Shown in pieces: positions 7,816 through 15,795 of a stretch of DNA of 64,000 nt. Source of the DNA: Gastranaerophilus sp944325835 (lineage in GTDB: Bacteria > Cyanobacteriota > Vampirovibrionia > Gastranaerophilales > Gastranaerophilaceae); assembly GCA_963931575.1 (NCBI GenBank), contig OZ007029.1, positions 1,488,001 to 1,552,000 of the forward strand, given 5' to 3'. The position numbers and the translations under genes were made by a program. Numbering within the stretch: position 1 is the first letter of the stretch; every line of letters starts with the position of its first letter. The notes under the pieces are model-generated. The model did not search any database and had not been told where the DNA came from. It worked only from the letters and a program-made list of their open reading frames with translations.

Positions 7816-8184
7816 TTATATAACCTCAGGAGCAAGAGAAACTATTTTCATATAGCCCTTGTCTCTGAGTTCACGTGCTACCGGTCCGAAAACACGGGTT
7901 CCGCGTGGGTTACCATCTTTGTTAATAATTACGGCTGCGTTATCGTCAAATCTGATAACTGATCCGTCGTTACGTTTGATATCGTGTTTTGTTCTTACGA
8001 TAACAGCTTTAACAACTTCACCTTTTTTAACAGCCAGATTAGGTGTTGCGTCTTTTACGGTAGCAACGATTTCGTCGCCTACGTATCCGAACTTCTTATT
8101 AGAACTGCCAAGTACTCTGATACAAAGGAGTTCTTTTGCACCTGTATTATCTGCTACTTCTAGTCTTGTTTCTTGTTGTATCAT
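7816..8184 (-). CDS. rplN: 50S ribosomal protein L14
   Basis: 122 residues, exactly the family length. MIQQETRLEVADNTGAKELL at the start and GNPRGTRVFGPVARELRDKGYMKIVSLAPEVI at the end are diagnostic. L14 sits at the subunit interface, contacting 16S helix 14. The start has a TAAAGGAAATAAAC ribosome binding site. A 145-base spacer lies between rpsQ and this gene. Confidence 0.98.
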   Translation of the reverse strand: MIQQETRLEVADNTGAKELLCIRVLGSSNKKFGYVGDEIVATVKDATPNLAVKKGEVVKAVIVRTKHDIKRNDGSVIRFDDNAAVIINKDGNPRGTRVFGPVARELRDKGYMKIVSLAPEVI

Positions 8185-8329
8185 TGTTTATTTCCTTTAT
8201 TTTAAAGAATTTTACTCTTTTGGCATCGCATTATTTGAATAATGTTACCCAAAACCAAACATCTTGTTGGTCAGGTCCTGAAACGAGTTCAGGACACGTT
8301 TCTTCTAAACTCGCATTGCTCGTTAAGAA
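8185..8329. repeat. rpsQ-rplN spacer with a partial family C-like end
   Basis: This spacer is longer than usual. It contains GGTCCTGAAACGAGTTCAGGACAC (8272-8295), a hairpin of the type found at the ends of family C repeats, but without the full TGTCA...TGACA body. It is probably a decayed copy. Confidence 0.4.
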
Positions 8330-8575
8330 TTAACGTGCTTTTTCGACTACTTCTGCCACTTTCCAGCATTTACCGCTTGAAATCGGTCTTGTTTCAACAA
8401 TTCTAACGATATCGCCTTCGTTGCAGACATTATTTTCATCGTGAGCTTTATAGTTTTTATTGGATTCGATAATCTTTTTGTATTTCGGGTGCGGATCGTA
8501 GCTTGCTACTTTTACAACTACGGTCTTATCCATTTTATTACTGATTACCACACCTTGTCTTTCTTTTTTAGGCAT
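8330..8575 (-). CDS. rpsQ: 30S ribosomal protein S17
   Basis: 81 residues. RQGVVISNKMDKTVVVKV and DIVRIVETRPISSGKCWKV are typical of S17, which organises the 5' domain of 16S rRNA. The start overlaps the end of rpmC by eight bases, indicating translational coupling. Confidence 0.97.
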   Translation of the reverse strand: MPKKERQGVVISNKMDKTVVVKVASYDPHPKYKKIIESNKNYKAHDENNVCNEGDIVRIVETRPISSGKCWKVAEVVEKAR

Positions 8576-8780
8576 TTGTTACCTCCGCTTCTTTTGAAGC
8601 TTTTTCATTAATAACTGTTTTTGCTTGTGCAATTAGTCTTTTGGTTTTTGCAATTAATGCTGTATTTTCCAATTTATGAGTTGCTAATTGAAGTTTGTAG
8701 TTGAACAAATCTTTTTTCCAATCAACAATAGCATTTTGCAATTCTTCAATCGACTTTTCTCTCATTTCGTTTAATTTCAT
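8568..8780 (-). CDS. rpmC: 50S ribosomal protein L29
   Basis: 70 residues, two helices: MKLNEMREKSIEELQNAIVD, then LFNYKLQLATHKLENTALIAKTKR. L29 lies at the peptide exit tunnel and forms part of the SRP/trigger factor docking site. It sits between rplP and rpsQ, as in the standard S10 operon. Confidence 0.96.
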   Translation of the reverse strand: MKLNEMREKSIEELQNAIVDWKKDLFNYKLQLATHKLENTALIAKTKRLIAQAKTVINEKASKEAEVTNA

Positions 8781-8794
8781 AATCTATTGTTTCC

Positions 8795-9208
8795 TTATGC
8801 TTGTTCTTTTTCAACAACTTTTACTTTAATAGGCAACTTTTGTGCTGCTAATTCAAGTGCATGAACGGCAACACTTCTATCAAAATAATCCAGTTCAAAA
8901 AGTAATCTGTTTGGTTTTACTACTGCTACCCAGTATTCCAAATTACCTTTACCGGAACCCATACGGGTTTCAGCCGGTTTTGCGGTAATCGGTTTATCCG
9001 GGAATATTTTAATCCATACATTACCACCACGTTTGATTTCACGAGTCATTGCACGACGTGCTGCCTCGATCTGACGGCTTGTAATCCAACCCGGTTCAAG
9101 TGCTTTTAGAGCATATCTGCCGAATTCGAATTGTGTACCTCTTGTTTCGGTACCTTTCATTCTGCCTTTCATCATTTTGCGGTATTTTGTTTTTTTAGGC
9201 TGTAACAT
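8795..9208 (-). CDS. rplP: 50S ribosomal protein L16
   Basis: 137 residues. MLQPKKTKYRKMMKGRMKG at the start and IFPDKPITAKPAETRMGSGK (L16 signature) are clear. L16 lies near the A-site tRNA elbow. Standard position between rpsC and rpmC. Confidence 0.98.
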   Translation of the reverse strand: MLQPKKTKYRKMMKGRMKGTETRGTQFEFGRYALKALEPGWITSRQIEAARRAMTREIKRGGNVWIKIFPDKPITAKPAETRMGSGKGNLEYWVAVVKPNRLLFELDYFDRSVAVHALELAAQKLPIKVKVVEKEQA

Positions 9209-9293
9209 TTATTTGCTCCTGTTATTTATTTTAATACCTGTAATTTATTTTTTTGCGGTTTAATTCCTTTTTATTAAGAAATTTAACCCTTTA

Positions 9294-10034
9294 TTACTCA
9301 GCAGATTCTACTGCTTTGTGATTTCTTCTCGGACGTCTTTGTCCTCTTTCAGCATTGTTATTTTCTTTACCTGATTTAGATTTAATGTTCATATCAGCTT
9401 TTTCACCAGGCATAAGGTTGCCTTTGAAGATCCAAACTTTAACACCGATTTTACCCATGATGGTATCTGCTTCGGTAAAGCCGTAATCTACGTCAGCTCT
9501 GAGTGTTTGAAGAGGAATTCTGCCTTCTTTAGCCCATTCTGAACGAGCAATTTCAGCGCCGCCCAAACGTCCGGATACCATAACTTTGATACCTTGAACG
9601 CCTGATCTCATTGTTCTTTGCATTGCTTGTTTCATTGCTCTTCTGAATGCTACACGTTTTTCCAATTGTTGAGCGATAGCTTCTGCAACCAGCTGTGCAT
9701 CCGCATCAATTCTAGCAACTTCAACTACGTTAATAACAACAGATTTTCCGATATATTTAGAAACTGCCTGTTTCAATTCTTCAATACCTTGTCCGCCGCG
9801 GCCTACTACAATACCAGGTTTTGCTGTTACAACAGTTACCGTGATATTTTGAGCTTTTCTTGCGATAAGAATTTTAGACACGCCTGCTGCATAAAGTTTT
9901 TTCTTAACGAATTTTCTGATTTTTGCATCTTCTGCAACAAATGCACCGTAATCTCTTATTTTAGCAAACCAGGTGCTTACCCAAGGTTGAATTATTCCTA
10001 CTCTAAATCCGGTTGGATGTGTTTTTTGTCCCAT
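9294..10034 (-). CDS. rpsC: 30S ribosomal protein S3
   Basis: 246 residues from MGQKTHPTGFRVGI at 10034, which has AAAGGT nearby; a longer reading of 17 residues comes from spacer DNA. It has a KH domain (IVVGRGGQGIEELKQAVSKY) and the S3 C-terminal signature (VMVSGRLGGAEIARSEWAKEG). S3 lines the mRNA entry channel. The C-terminal tail (GKENNNAERGQRRPRRNHKA) is basic and variable. Confidence 0.97.
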   Translation of the reverse strand: MGQKTHPTGFRVGIIQPWVSTWFAKIRDYGAFVAEDAKIRKFVKKKLYAAGVSKILIARKAQNITVTVVTAKPGIVVGRGGQGIEELKQAVSKYIGKSVVINVVEVARIDADAQLVAEAIAQQLEKRVAFRRAMKQAMQRTMRSGVQGIKVMVSGRLGGAEIARSEWAKEGRIPLQTLRADVDYGFTEADTIMGKIGVKVWIFKGNLMPGEKADMNIKSKSGKENNNAERGQRRPRRNHKAVESAE

Positions 10035-10065
10035 TTTTATTACCTTTATTTTTCCTACACAATAA

Positions 10066-10407
10066 TTACTTTGTTGCACCGTCACTTACGACAAGTGTAA
10101 GGTGTGAAGTGCGTTTTAGTCTTGAATACATACGACCTTGCGCTCTTGTTCTTGCTCTTTTGTATGTAACGCTTTCGTCTGCAAAAATTTCAGAAATTTT
10201 CAACGCATCCGGAGTTACACCATATTTTTCTTTAGCGTTTGCAACAGCAGCTTTCAAATTCTTTTCAACCACTCTTGCTGCAAAGTAAGGCATAAAACGT
10301 AGCATATCTTGAGCTTCTTTAACAGCTTTTCCTCTTACTTCGTTGATTACTCTGCGAAGTTTTCTTGCTGTCATTTTTATATTTGTTTGTCTTGCTTTAG
10401 CTTCCAT
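10066..10407 (-). CDS. rplV: 50S ribosomal protein L22
   Basis: 113 residues. MTARKLRRVINEVRGKAVKEA and the C-terminal RARTRAQGRMYSRLKRTSHL (the tunnel hairpin) identify L22, which lines the peptide exit tunnel. The ATG follows AAGGAAATGAAAA. Order rpsS-rplV-rpsC is standard. Confidence 0.97.
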   Translation of the reverse strand: MEAKARQTNIKMTARKLRRVINEVRGKAVKEAQDMLRFMPYFAARVVEKNLKAAVANAKEKYGVTPDALKISEIFADESVTYKRARTRAQGRMYSRLKRTSHLTLVVSDGATK

Positions 10408-10455
10408 TTTTCATTTCCTTTTAGTTTTCACTACTGTAATTCGTTTTAGCCAGAC

Positions 10456-10520
10456 GGATCAACCGCCTTTCATATTTGAGTTATCGTTAAAATTTAGCGA
10501 CCGCCCAAATATTGAACCAC
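10456..10520. repeat. Duplicated spacer (family E), copy 1, between rpsS and rplV
   Basis: It starts with the same 23 bases as 10836-10858 (GGATCAACCGCC followed by TTTCATATTTG) and continues with a related TTAAAATTTA-centred inverted repeat and CCCAAATATT. The two copies flank rpsS, 380 bases apart. Confidence 0.7.
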
Positions 10521-10528
10521 ACAGCCGG

Positions 10529-10807
10529 TTACTTACGTTTTACTTTGTCTGCGCCAGCGTGGCCTTTGAACAATCTTGTAGGTGCGAATTCACCTAATTT
10601 GTGTCCAATCATCTGCTCGGTTATATATACCGGAACGTGAGTTTTCCCGTTATGAACCGCAATTGTGTGACCTAACATATCAGGAATAATCATTGATGCT
10701 CTTGACCATGTTTTAATCACTTTATGTTCTGAATTTGCATTCATTTTTTCAATTTTCTTTTGTAGAGCTTCTTCTACGTATGGACCTTTTTTTAATGAAC
10801 GTGCCAT
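10529..10807 (-). CDS. rpsS: 30S ribosomal protein S19
   Basis: 92 residues, MARSLKKGPYVEEALQKKIE, then TWSRASMIIPDMLGHTIAVHNG and GHKLGEFAPTR. S19 is in the head of the small subunit near the A site. The gene is bracketed by two near-identical spacers. Confidence 0.98.
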   Translation of the reverse strand: MARSLKKGPYVEEALQKKIEKMNANSEHKVIKTWSRASMIIPDMLGHTIAVHNGKTHVPVYITEQMIGHKLGEFAPTRLFKGHAGADKVKRK

Positions 10808-10835
10808 TAATTTCTCCTTTATAAGTTGTTTAGCG

Positions 10836-10895
10836 GGATCAACCGCCTTTCATATTTGGTTAATTGGTAAAATTTACCAATTAAACCAAATATTT
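10836..10895. repeat. Duplicated spacer (family E), copy 2, between rplB and rpsS
   Basis: Second copy of GGATCAACCGCC followed by TTTCATATTTG, here with a perfect palindrome TTGGTAAAATTTACCAA-type core at 10861-10884 and then CCAAATATT. It could form an RNA hairpin in the S10 transcript. Confidence 0.7.
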
Positions 10896-10910
10896 AAGTG
10901 TATAATCCTA

Positions 10911-11738
10911 TTATTTTTTACGACGTCTTACAATAAGTTTATCAGACGCTTTACCTTTTTTACGGGTTTTATAGCCAAGAGCAGGTTTACCCCAAGGTGT
11001 TTTAGGGTGTCCGCCAGGGCCGGTTTTACCTTCACCACCACCGTGAGGGTGATCGCAAGGGTTCATTGTAACACCGCGAACGGTAGGACGAATGCCCATA
11101 TAGCGTTTTCTGCCGGCTTTACCGATTGATAAGTTTTTGAATTCATGGTTGCCTAACACACCGATAGTTGCCATGCATTCTTTTCTTACCATTCTCATTT
11201 CGCCTGAAGGTAATTTAACTGTTACGTAATCGCCTTCTTTAGCCATAACTTGAGCAGAGTTACCTGCTGCTCTGACTAAAATCCCGCCTCTGCCTGCTTT
11301 AAGTTCAATGTTATGAACAACAGAACCAAGAGGGATTAATTCAAGCGGTAATGCGTTACCTGTTTGAACAGGTGCATCCGGTCCGCTAACGATTACATCG
11401 CCTACGTTTAAACCTTCCGGTGTTAAGATATATCTTTTTTCACCATCTGCGTAGAATACTAATGAAATTCTAACGTTTCTGTTCGGATCGTATTCAACAG
11501 TTTTTACTGTTCCAGGTACGCCAAATTTATCACGTTTGAAGTCAATAATACGGTATGCTTTTTTTACACCGCCGCCTTTGTGACGGCAAGTAATTCTACC
11601 TGTATTATTTCTGCCTGAAGTCTTTTTTAATTTAGATAATAAAGATTTTTCAGGAGTAGATGTTGTAACTTCAGCAAAGTCACTTTTTGTCATACCTCTT
11701 TGACCCGGTGAAGTTGGATTTATTACACGAATTGCCAT
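10911..11738 (-). CDS. rplB: 50S ribosomal protein L2
   Basis: 275 residues, the normal length. The C-terminal signature with the essential His region is present (GVTMNPCDHPHGGGEGKTGP), as is the N-terminal RNA-binding part (GRITCRHKGGGVKKAYRIID). L2 supports the peptidyl transferase centre. The start has an AAAGGAGAAAACAAA ribosome binding site. A 205-base spacer separates it from rplW. Confidence 0.98.
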   Translation of the reverse strand: MAIRVINPTSPGQRGMTKSDFAEVTTSTPEKSLLSKLKKTSGRNNTGRITCRHKGGGVKKAYRIIDFKRDKFGVPGTVKTVEYDPNRNVRISLVFYADGEKRYILTPEGLNVGDVIVSGPDAPVQTGNALPLELIPLGSVVHNIELKAGRGGILVRAAGNSAQVMAKEGDYVTVKLPSGEMRMVRKECMATIGVLGNHEFKNLSIGKAGRKRYMGIRPTVRGVTMNPCDHPHGGGEGKTGPGGHPKTPWGKPALGYKTRKKGKASDKLIVRRRKK

Positions 11739-11943
11739 TTTGTTTTCTCCTTTGTTTTGGCTTTTTACCTTGGATTATTGCTCCACTCGGACAAGTCGCT
11801 CATTCGCTATCGCTGTCATTCGCTTTGTCCTCGTTACTTCGGCGTTCCGTTCGCTTTCGCTCACTTCAGCCTACAAAAAATCCTTCCGCGCATTTATCGG
11901 CTGCGCCCATAACTGACGGTCAGACCGTCTACCTAATCGCAGA
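11739..11943. other. Expanded GC-richer spacer between rplW and rplB
   Basis: 205 bases where most bacteria have fewer than 20. It contains repeated TTCGCT-type words and a small palindrome, GACGGTCAGACCGTC, near 11918-11932. It has no coding capacity that I can support, and it matches neither family A nor family C. It is probably another repeat remnant. Confidence 0.4.
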
Positions 11944-12249
11944 TTAAACACCTACGATTTCTTCAATCGGATCACCTTCAATTGTGACGATTGCTTTTTT
12001 GCTTGAATCAGTTCTGCCTTGTTTCAAGCCCATTCTTTTTGCGTGGGATGGCATGTAAACTGTTCTTACTTTTTTAACTTTTCTTCCAGGAAAAGCTAAT
12101 TCTACTGCTTGTGCAATTTCGATTTTAGAAGCATCTTTTTGCACTTCAAAAGTATATTGACCTAATGATGTTGCCATCATTGATTTTTCTGTGATTAACG
12201 GTTTTTTGATAATCCCGTATAATTTTTCGATGTTAGTATTCTTACTCAT
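11944..12249 (-). CDS. rplW: 50S ribosomal protein L23
   Basis: 101 residues: LYGIIKKPLITEKSM at the start, YTFEVQKDASKIEIAQAVE, and KVRTVYMPSHAKRMG. L23 is at the tunnel exit and binds trigger factor and SRP. Its ATG overlaps the rplD stop by one base (TAATG), so the two are translationally coupled. Confidence 0.97.
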   Translation of the reverse strand: MSKNTNIEKLYGIIKKPLITEKSMMATSLGQYTFEVQKDASKIEIAQAVELAFPGRKVKKVRTVYMPSHAKRMGLKQGRTDSSKKAIVTIEGDPIEEIVGV

Positions 12250-12875
12250 TATTGCAACCTTTCAGTAATTACGTTGACAGCAGATTCAGTAATTACAACG
12301 AAATCAGCTTCCAACAAATCTTTCACATTCAAGTTAGAAGGTAAAATCATTTTTACGCTTGGAATGTTTCTTGCTGCCAATTCTAAGTTTGCGTTTTCAG
12401 CAGCTTTAGTATCAGCAATGATTAAAACCTTACCTGAAACGTTTAACGCTTTTAATGCGCTAACCATTAATTTTGTTTTAGGTTGAGCAATTTGTGAGAA
12501 ATCTTTTACTACAACCAATTGTTCCTGTCTTGCAGAGAGTGCAGATTTAAGAGCCAATTTTCTGGCTTTTTGCGGCATAGAGATAGCATAGCTTCTCGGT
12601 TTCGGGCCGAATACAACACCACCGCCAGCAAAAAGAGGTGATCTCAAAGAACCTGCACGGGCGCGGCCTGTTCCTTTTTGTTTCCAAGGTTTCCTTCCGC
12701 CGCCTGAAACTTCTGCTCTTGTTTTAGCGCAAGCAGAACCTTGACGACCGTTGTTTAATTGTCTTCTCAATGCCAGATGCATAACATGCAAGTTTGGCTC
12801 AACAGCGAATACTTCTTTTGCAAGAGTAATTTCGCCTAATTTTTCTCCATTTATACTTAAAATTTCTTTTGTCAT
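12249..12875 (-). CDS. rplD: 50S ribosomal protein L4
   Basis: 208 residues. RQGSACAKTRAEVSGGGRKP and WKQKGTGRARAGSLRSPLFA form the tunnel loop; the globular domain follows. In several bacteria L4 also autoregulates the S10 operon. Coupled to rplW. Confidence 0.98.
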   Translation of the reverse strand: MTKEILSINGEKLGEITLAKEVFAVEPNLHVMHLALRRQLNNGRQGSACAKTRAEVSGGGRKPWKQKGTGRARAGSLRSPLFAGGGVVFGPKPRSYAISMPQKARKLALKSALSARQEQLVVVKDFSQIAQPKTKLMVSALKALNVSGKVLIIADTKAAENANLELAARNIPSVKMILPSNLNVKDLLEADFVVITESAVNVITERLQ

Positions 12876-12980
12876 TTTAATTTCCCTTTATCTTTACTAT
12901 CCGTTACCCCTTTCGGTGAAACCCGTTTTATATGGCAACCGGAGATTTTTAAAACTTATCTGTTTTTTGCTAATTAAACC

Positions 12981-13619
12981 TTAGCCATTCCACTTTGTAC
13001 GGGTTGGAACCAGAGTTACCAGTCTGCCTTCGCATCCCGGTACGGAGCCTTTTACTAATACGAGGTTGTTAGCTGAATCAACTTTAACAACTTTCAATTT
13101 AGTAATAGTAACTCTTTCGTTACCCATATTGCCTGCCATTCTTTTACCTTTAATAACGCGGCTAGGGGTTGTACCTGCACCGATAGAACCAGGTTCTCTG
13201 TGGTTTTTAGAACCGTGAGCCATAGGTCCGCGGCCAAAGTTCCATCTTTTAACTGTACCCTGAAAACCTTTACCGATTGATTTGCCTGTTACATCAACTT
13301 TTTCAACATTTTCTAAAACTGATAATTCAATTTTATCACCTACTTTGTAGTCTTGAGGGTTATCAACACGGAACTCTTGTAAGTGTCTGTAGTTGCTCAA
13401 GTTATTTTTCTTAAAGTGACCTAATTGAGCTTTAGTTAAATGTTTTTCTTTAGCAGGGATAGTACCTACCTGAATTGCATTATAACCGTCGGTTTCAACA
13501 GTTTTAACCTGAGTTACAACTGTTTCGTCAACTTTAATAACAGTTACAGGGATAGCCAAACCATGTTCATCAAAGATTTGGGTCATTCCTAATTTTTTAC
13601 CTATTACACCTAGTGTCAT
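12981..13619 (-). CDS. rplC: 50S ribosomal protein L3
   Basis: 212 residues, MTLGVIGKKLGMTQIFDEHG, and the core loop GKGFQGTVKRWNFGRGPMAH with GSIGAGTTPSRVIKGKRMAG. L3 reaches into the peptidyl transferase centre. A 364-base spacer with a family A repeat lies between it and rpsJ. Confidence 0.98.
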   Translation of the reverse strand: MTLGVIGKKLGMTQIFDEHGLAIPVTVIKVDETVVTQVKTVETDGYNAIQVGTIPAKEKHLTKAQLGHFKKNNLSNYRHLQEFRVDNPQDYKVGDKIELSVLENVEKVDVTGKSIGKGFQGTVKRWNFGRGPMAHGSKNHREPGSIGAGTTPSRVIKGKRMAGNMGNERVTITKLKVVKVDSANNLVLVKGSVPGCEGRLVTLVPTRTKWNG

Positions 13620-13845
13620 ATTTTTTTACCTTTCTAGCAATACGCTGCAGTATAGTAAAAGCCATTGGCTTTCCTTATGCACCGGATTGCATTCATCTCT
13701 TGCGAGCGCTACTTGTTTGTCCTAATACCTCTTGGGGACTTTCACCCCTCATGCCGCCGGATGACAACCCGGAACACGTAGTAGATCACATTATATGCAT
13801 AATGCTTATTAAATTTTCAATGTCGGCTTTAATATTTTGTTTATT
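13620..13845. other. Upstream half of the rplC-rpsJ spacer, no gene
   Basis: 226 bases without a supportable gene. Small inverted words (AAAGCCATTGGCTTT around 13658-13672; ACTTTCACCCCTCATG with GGGG nearby) suggest RNA hairpins. Together with repeat A copy 2 it stretches the rpsJ-rplC interval to 364 bases. Confidence 0.4.
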
Positions 13846-13981
13846 CCGCCTGTCAAATTTTTCTAAAAGCTGCGCTTTTGTAAAATTTGTTCGTTCCGCC
13901 GGCTTCCGCCTTTGTCACAACGGCGGCCTCGTAATGTTGCCCTGCCCGTTTCGCTCACGCGAACCGGCTCCGGCAACACCG
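13846..13981 (+). repeat. Dispersed repeat family A, copy 2 (rplC-rpsJ spacer)
   Basis: It starts CCGCCTGTCAAATTTTTC and has the same imperfect inverted repeat as copy 1 (TAAAAGC..GCGCTTTTGTAAAATTTG). It then runs through CAACGGCGGCCTCG and ends in a GC-rich hairpin region (CGTTTCGCTCACGCGAAC) and CGGCAACACCG. Orientation is the same as copy 1, opposite to the ribosomal genes. Confidence 0.75.
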
Positions 13982-13983
13982 TC

Positions 13984-14304
13984 TTAGAGCTTCACTTCAA
14001 TATCTACGCCAGCCGGTAAATCTAATCTACTTAACTCTTCAGTTGTCTGTTGAGTTGGTTCGTATATATCAATAATGCGTTTATGAGTTCTCATTTCAAA
14101 GTGTTCACGAGATTTTTTATCTACGTGTGGTGAACGCAATACGCAATATACACGTCTTTTTGTAGGTAAAGGAATAGGACCAAGAACTTTAGCGTCTGTT
14201 CTTTTTGCTGTTTCTACGATTTTTTCTGATGATACGTCAATCAATTTGTGATCGTATGCTTTTAAACAAACTCTAATGCGTTGTTTTTTTGTACTTGTTG
14301 CCAT
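13984..14304 (-). CDS. rpsJ: 30S ribosomal protein S10
   Basis: 106 residues: IRVCLKAYDHKLIDVSSEKI, GPIPLPTKRRVYCVLRSPHV and SREHFEMRTHKRIIDIYEP. First gene of the S10 cluster; S10 is also the NusE transcription factor. A strong sigma-70-type promoter lies 120-150 bases upstream. Confidence 0.98.
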   Translation of the reverse strand: MATSTKKQRIRVCLKAYDHKLIDVSSEKIVETAKRTDAKVLGPIPLPTKRRVYCVLRSPHVDKKSREHFEMRTHKRIIDIYEPTQQTTEELSRLDLPAGVDIEVKL

Positions 14305-14418
14305 TTGACATTCCTTTTTTCTAATTTACTATCACTTCCGCGAAACTATTGCAATCAGTAGTTTTGCGACTGACGCTGCTATTCTAATACAAAAATTATA
14401 TTTCGGATATTCTACGCC

Positions 14419-14432
14419 AGTATTGCAATACT
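14419..14432. promoter_or_regulatory. Palindrome overlapping the S10 -10 box
   Basis: AGTATTGCAATACT is a perfect 14-bp palindrome covering the -10 element. The same AGTATT-NN-AATACT pattern occurs at 15837-15850 next to an XRE regulator gene, so a repressor site is possible. Confidence 0.55.
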
Positions 14433-14456
14433 AAGATAAACAAAAAACCGTGTCAA
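14428..14456 (-). promoter_or_regulatory. S10 operon promoter
   Basis: On the minus strand TTGACA (14456-14451) is followed after exactly 17 bases by TAGTAT (14433-14428), a near-consensus sigma-70-type promoter about 125 bases upstream of rpsJ. It drives the ribosomal cluster at least to the terminator after rpsN. Confidence 0.85.
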
Positions 14457-14514
14457 CTCATAATTTAAAGAATTATAAACATTTTGTTACAAATTTAAAA
14501 TTCATTTGAAATTC

Positions 14515-14546
14515 AAAAAAGGGGAAGAAAAATCTTGCCCCTTTTA
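14515..14546 (-). terminator. Terminator of pilin-like gene 1
   Basis: On the minus strand AAAAGGGGCAAGA...TCTTCCCCTTTTTT forms a stem with one bulge followed by a T-run, directly after the stop of the gene at 14558. Confidence 0.85.
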
Positions 14547-14557
14547 TCCTCCTATTA

Positions 14558-15745
14558 TCATCTTTTTATACAGCGTATATCCCTGATTGCACTGCGCGCG
14601 CCCTCTGATGCTCTTTGCCCAAAATCAATCCCAATAAGATATGCCTCCGTACTATTTACGACAGACGAGGTCCAATATCTGCCCGTTTCCATATCAACCA
14701 ATTTTTTATTAACGAAAAGCGAGGCCATTTCATCTCTATTCGGAAGCCTGTATTCTGAATCTTGCGTAGTACATAATTTTGAAGCATCATATTGATTAGA
14801 ATCACCAGCATCGGACATGTGAGGAATGGCTGATACAACAGAAGTATCACTTGAATAAAGCGCGGTTATAAAACCAATATCTTTCCCTACCGCATTTGGC
14901 CCCTTATTGCCATTCAAATCATATACAAAATTAGCGCAAATTTTAGGTTGAAGAGATTCGGCCCAAGTATTAATTTCCATGTCAGAGATACAATTTGGAT
15001 TATAAAAAGTTAAAATACTTTCACCATTTGCGGTTTCAAAAGCCGCCGCTTTAGTATCTAATTGAGAATACGAAAAATGATACCCGTAGCTATCAGATTT
15101 ATCAACAGATACTATGTCAGGATTTAATTCAGACATTTTAGTGGGCACGGTCAAAACAGAACCGTGCATTGTATTAATTTTTTCCGGAATACCACAGTCA
15201 GGTAGGTGTTCACTGTCACAAACATTATTTATCTTTAAAACTTTTGACAAGCCACCGGTAATGAAGGTTTCGGCTGCCGTATCCACAGCATCACTTGCAC
15301 CGGAAGAGCTATCTTCTGTTAGCGTTCCATACCCGTTCAATGCAGGCATTAGGGCAATTGCCTGACTAAATCTTGCATAAAGGGCTTTTCTTTGTGTATT
15401 CCAGGCTCGCTCATTAATGTTGCCGGTAAGGCTTGGTAAGGTTATCGCCGCCACAACGCCGATTATCGTCAGGGATAATAAGATTTCTGCCATGGTGAAT
15501 GCCTGTGTCATTGCGAGCAGTCGCAATGACAAAAAATTGTCACCCTGAACTCGTTTCAGGGTCTGGCCAATGTTGGATAACTGCCCGTAACTTGGGACAG
15601 ATTCCGAAACAAGTTCGGAATGACAAAATAAACTTTTCGTGGTTCGGCCGCTAGGGTTCAAAATATTCGTTAAACTCTCACACGGGTTCAATTGTAGAAC
15701 AGACTCAGCCGGCTCCGTCATGGTAAAAGCAAATCGTTTTTTCAT
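14558..15745 (-). CDS. Type IV pilin-like protein with DUF1566-like C-terminal domain, paralogue 1
   Basis: 395 residues from the ATG at 15745 (MKKRFAFTM), which has an AAAGGATAGAA ribosome binding site. The true class III leader and hydrophobic helix is QAFTMAEILLSLTIIGVVAA at about residues 80-100, with cleavage expected before the Phe. The ~80 residues before it are translated repeats (a family C copy gives CHSELVSES; a short GTCATTGCGA palindrome follows), so the leader is abnormally long although in frame. The mature part has CDSEHLPDCG, YDLNGNKGPN and a C-terminal YRLPNRDEMASLF...YWTSS...RCIKR that resembles DUF1566/C-type-lectin-like domains. It is probably an adhesin or minor pilin. 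It is divergent from an XRE gene with a shared operator. Confidence 0.8.
   Translation of the reverse strand: MKKRFAFTMTEPAESVLQLNPCESLTNILNPSGRTTKSLFCHSELVSESVPSYGQLSNIGQTLKRVQGDNFLSLRLLAMTQAFTMAEILLSLTIIGVVAAITLPSLTGNINERAWNTQRKALYARFSQAIALMPALNGYGTLTEDSSSGASDAVDTAAETFITGGLSKVLKINNVCDSEHLPDCGIPEKINTMHGSVLTVPTKMSELNPDIVSVDKSDSYGYHFSYSQLDTKAAAFETANGESILTFYNPNCISDMEINTWAESLQPKICANFVYDLNGNKGPNAVGKDIGFITALYSSDTSVVSAIPHMSDAGDSNQYDASKLCTTQDSEYRLPNRDEMASLFVNKKLVDMETGRYWTSSVVNSTEAYLIGIDFGQRASEGARSAIRDIRCIKR
15506..15531. repeat. Short GTCATTGCGA palindrome (family D type)
   Basis: TGTCATTGCGA - gcag - TCGCAATGACA: a perfect 11-bp inverted repeat with a four-base loop. It lies inside the leader region of pilin-like gene 1 and is the collapsed form of the larger repeat at 22162-22255. 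Confidence 0.8.
15538..15625. repeat. Dispersed repeat family C, copy 2, inside pilin-like gene 1
   Basis: It runs TGTCACCCTGAACTCG...AACAAGTTCGGAATGACA, with hairpins at both ends. It lies in frame within the N-terminal region of the gene at 14558-15745, contributing about 29 residues. Confidence 0.85.
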
Positions 15746-15766
15746 AGTTCTATCCTTTCTATTCTC

Positions 15767-15795
15767 AGAATAACCCATGTTTTTCGTGATGTCAA
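15767..15795 (-). promoter_or_regulatory. Promoter of pilin-like gene 1
   Basis: On the minus strand TTGACA (15795-15790), a 17-base spacer and TATTCT (15772-15767), 22 bases before the ATG. The adjacent perfect inverted repeat (15793-15829) overlaps the -35 element, so the promoter is probably repressed. Confidence 0.75.

Noticed and set aside
9618..10100. 160-codon plus-strand frame opposite rpsC
   Set aside because: Antisense shadow of a certain ribosomal gene.
15746..15778. Upstream start for pilin-like gene 1 (MGYSENRKDRT)
   Set aside because: No ribosome binding site; the ATG at 15745 matches the start layout of paralogues 2 and 3.
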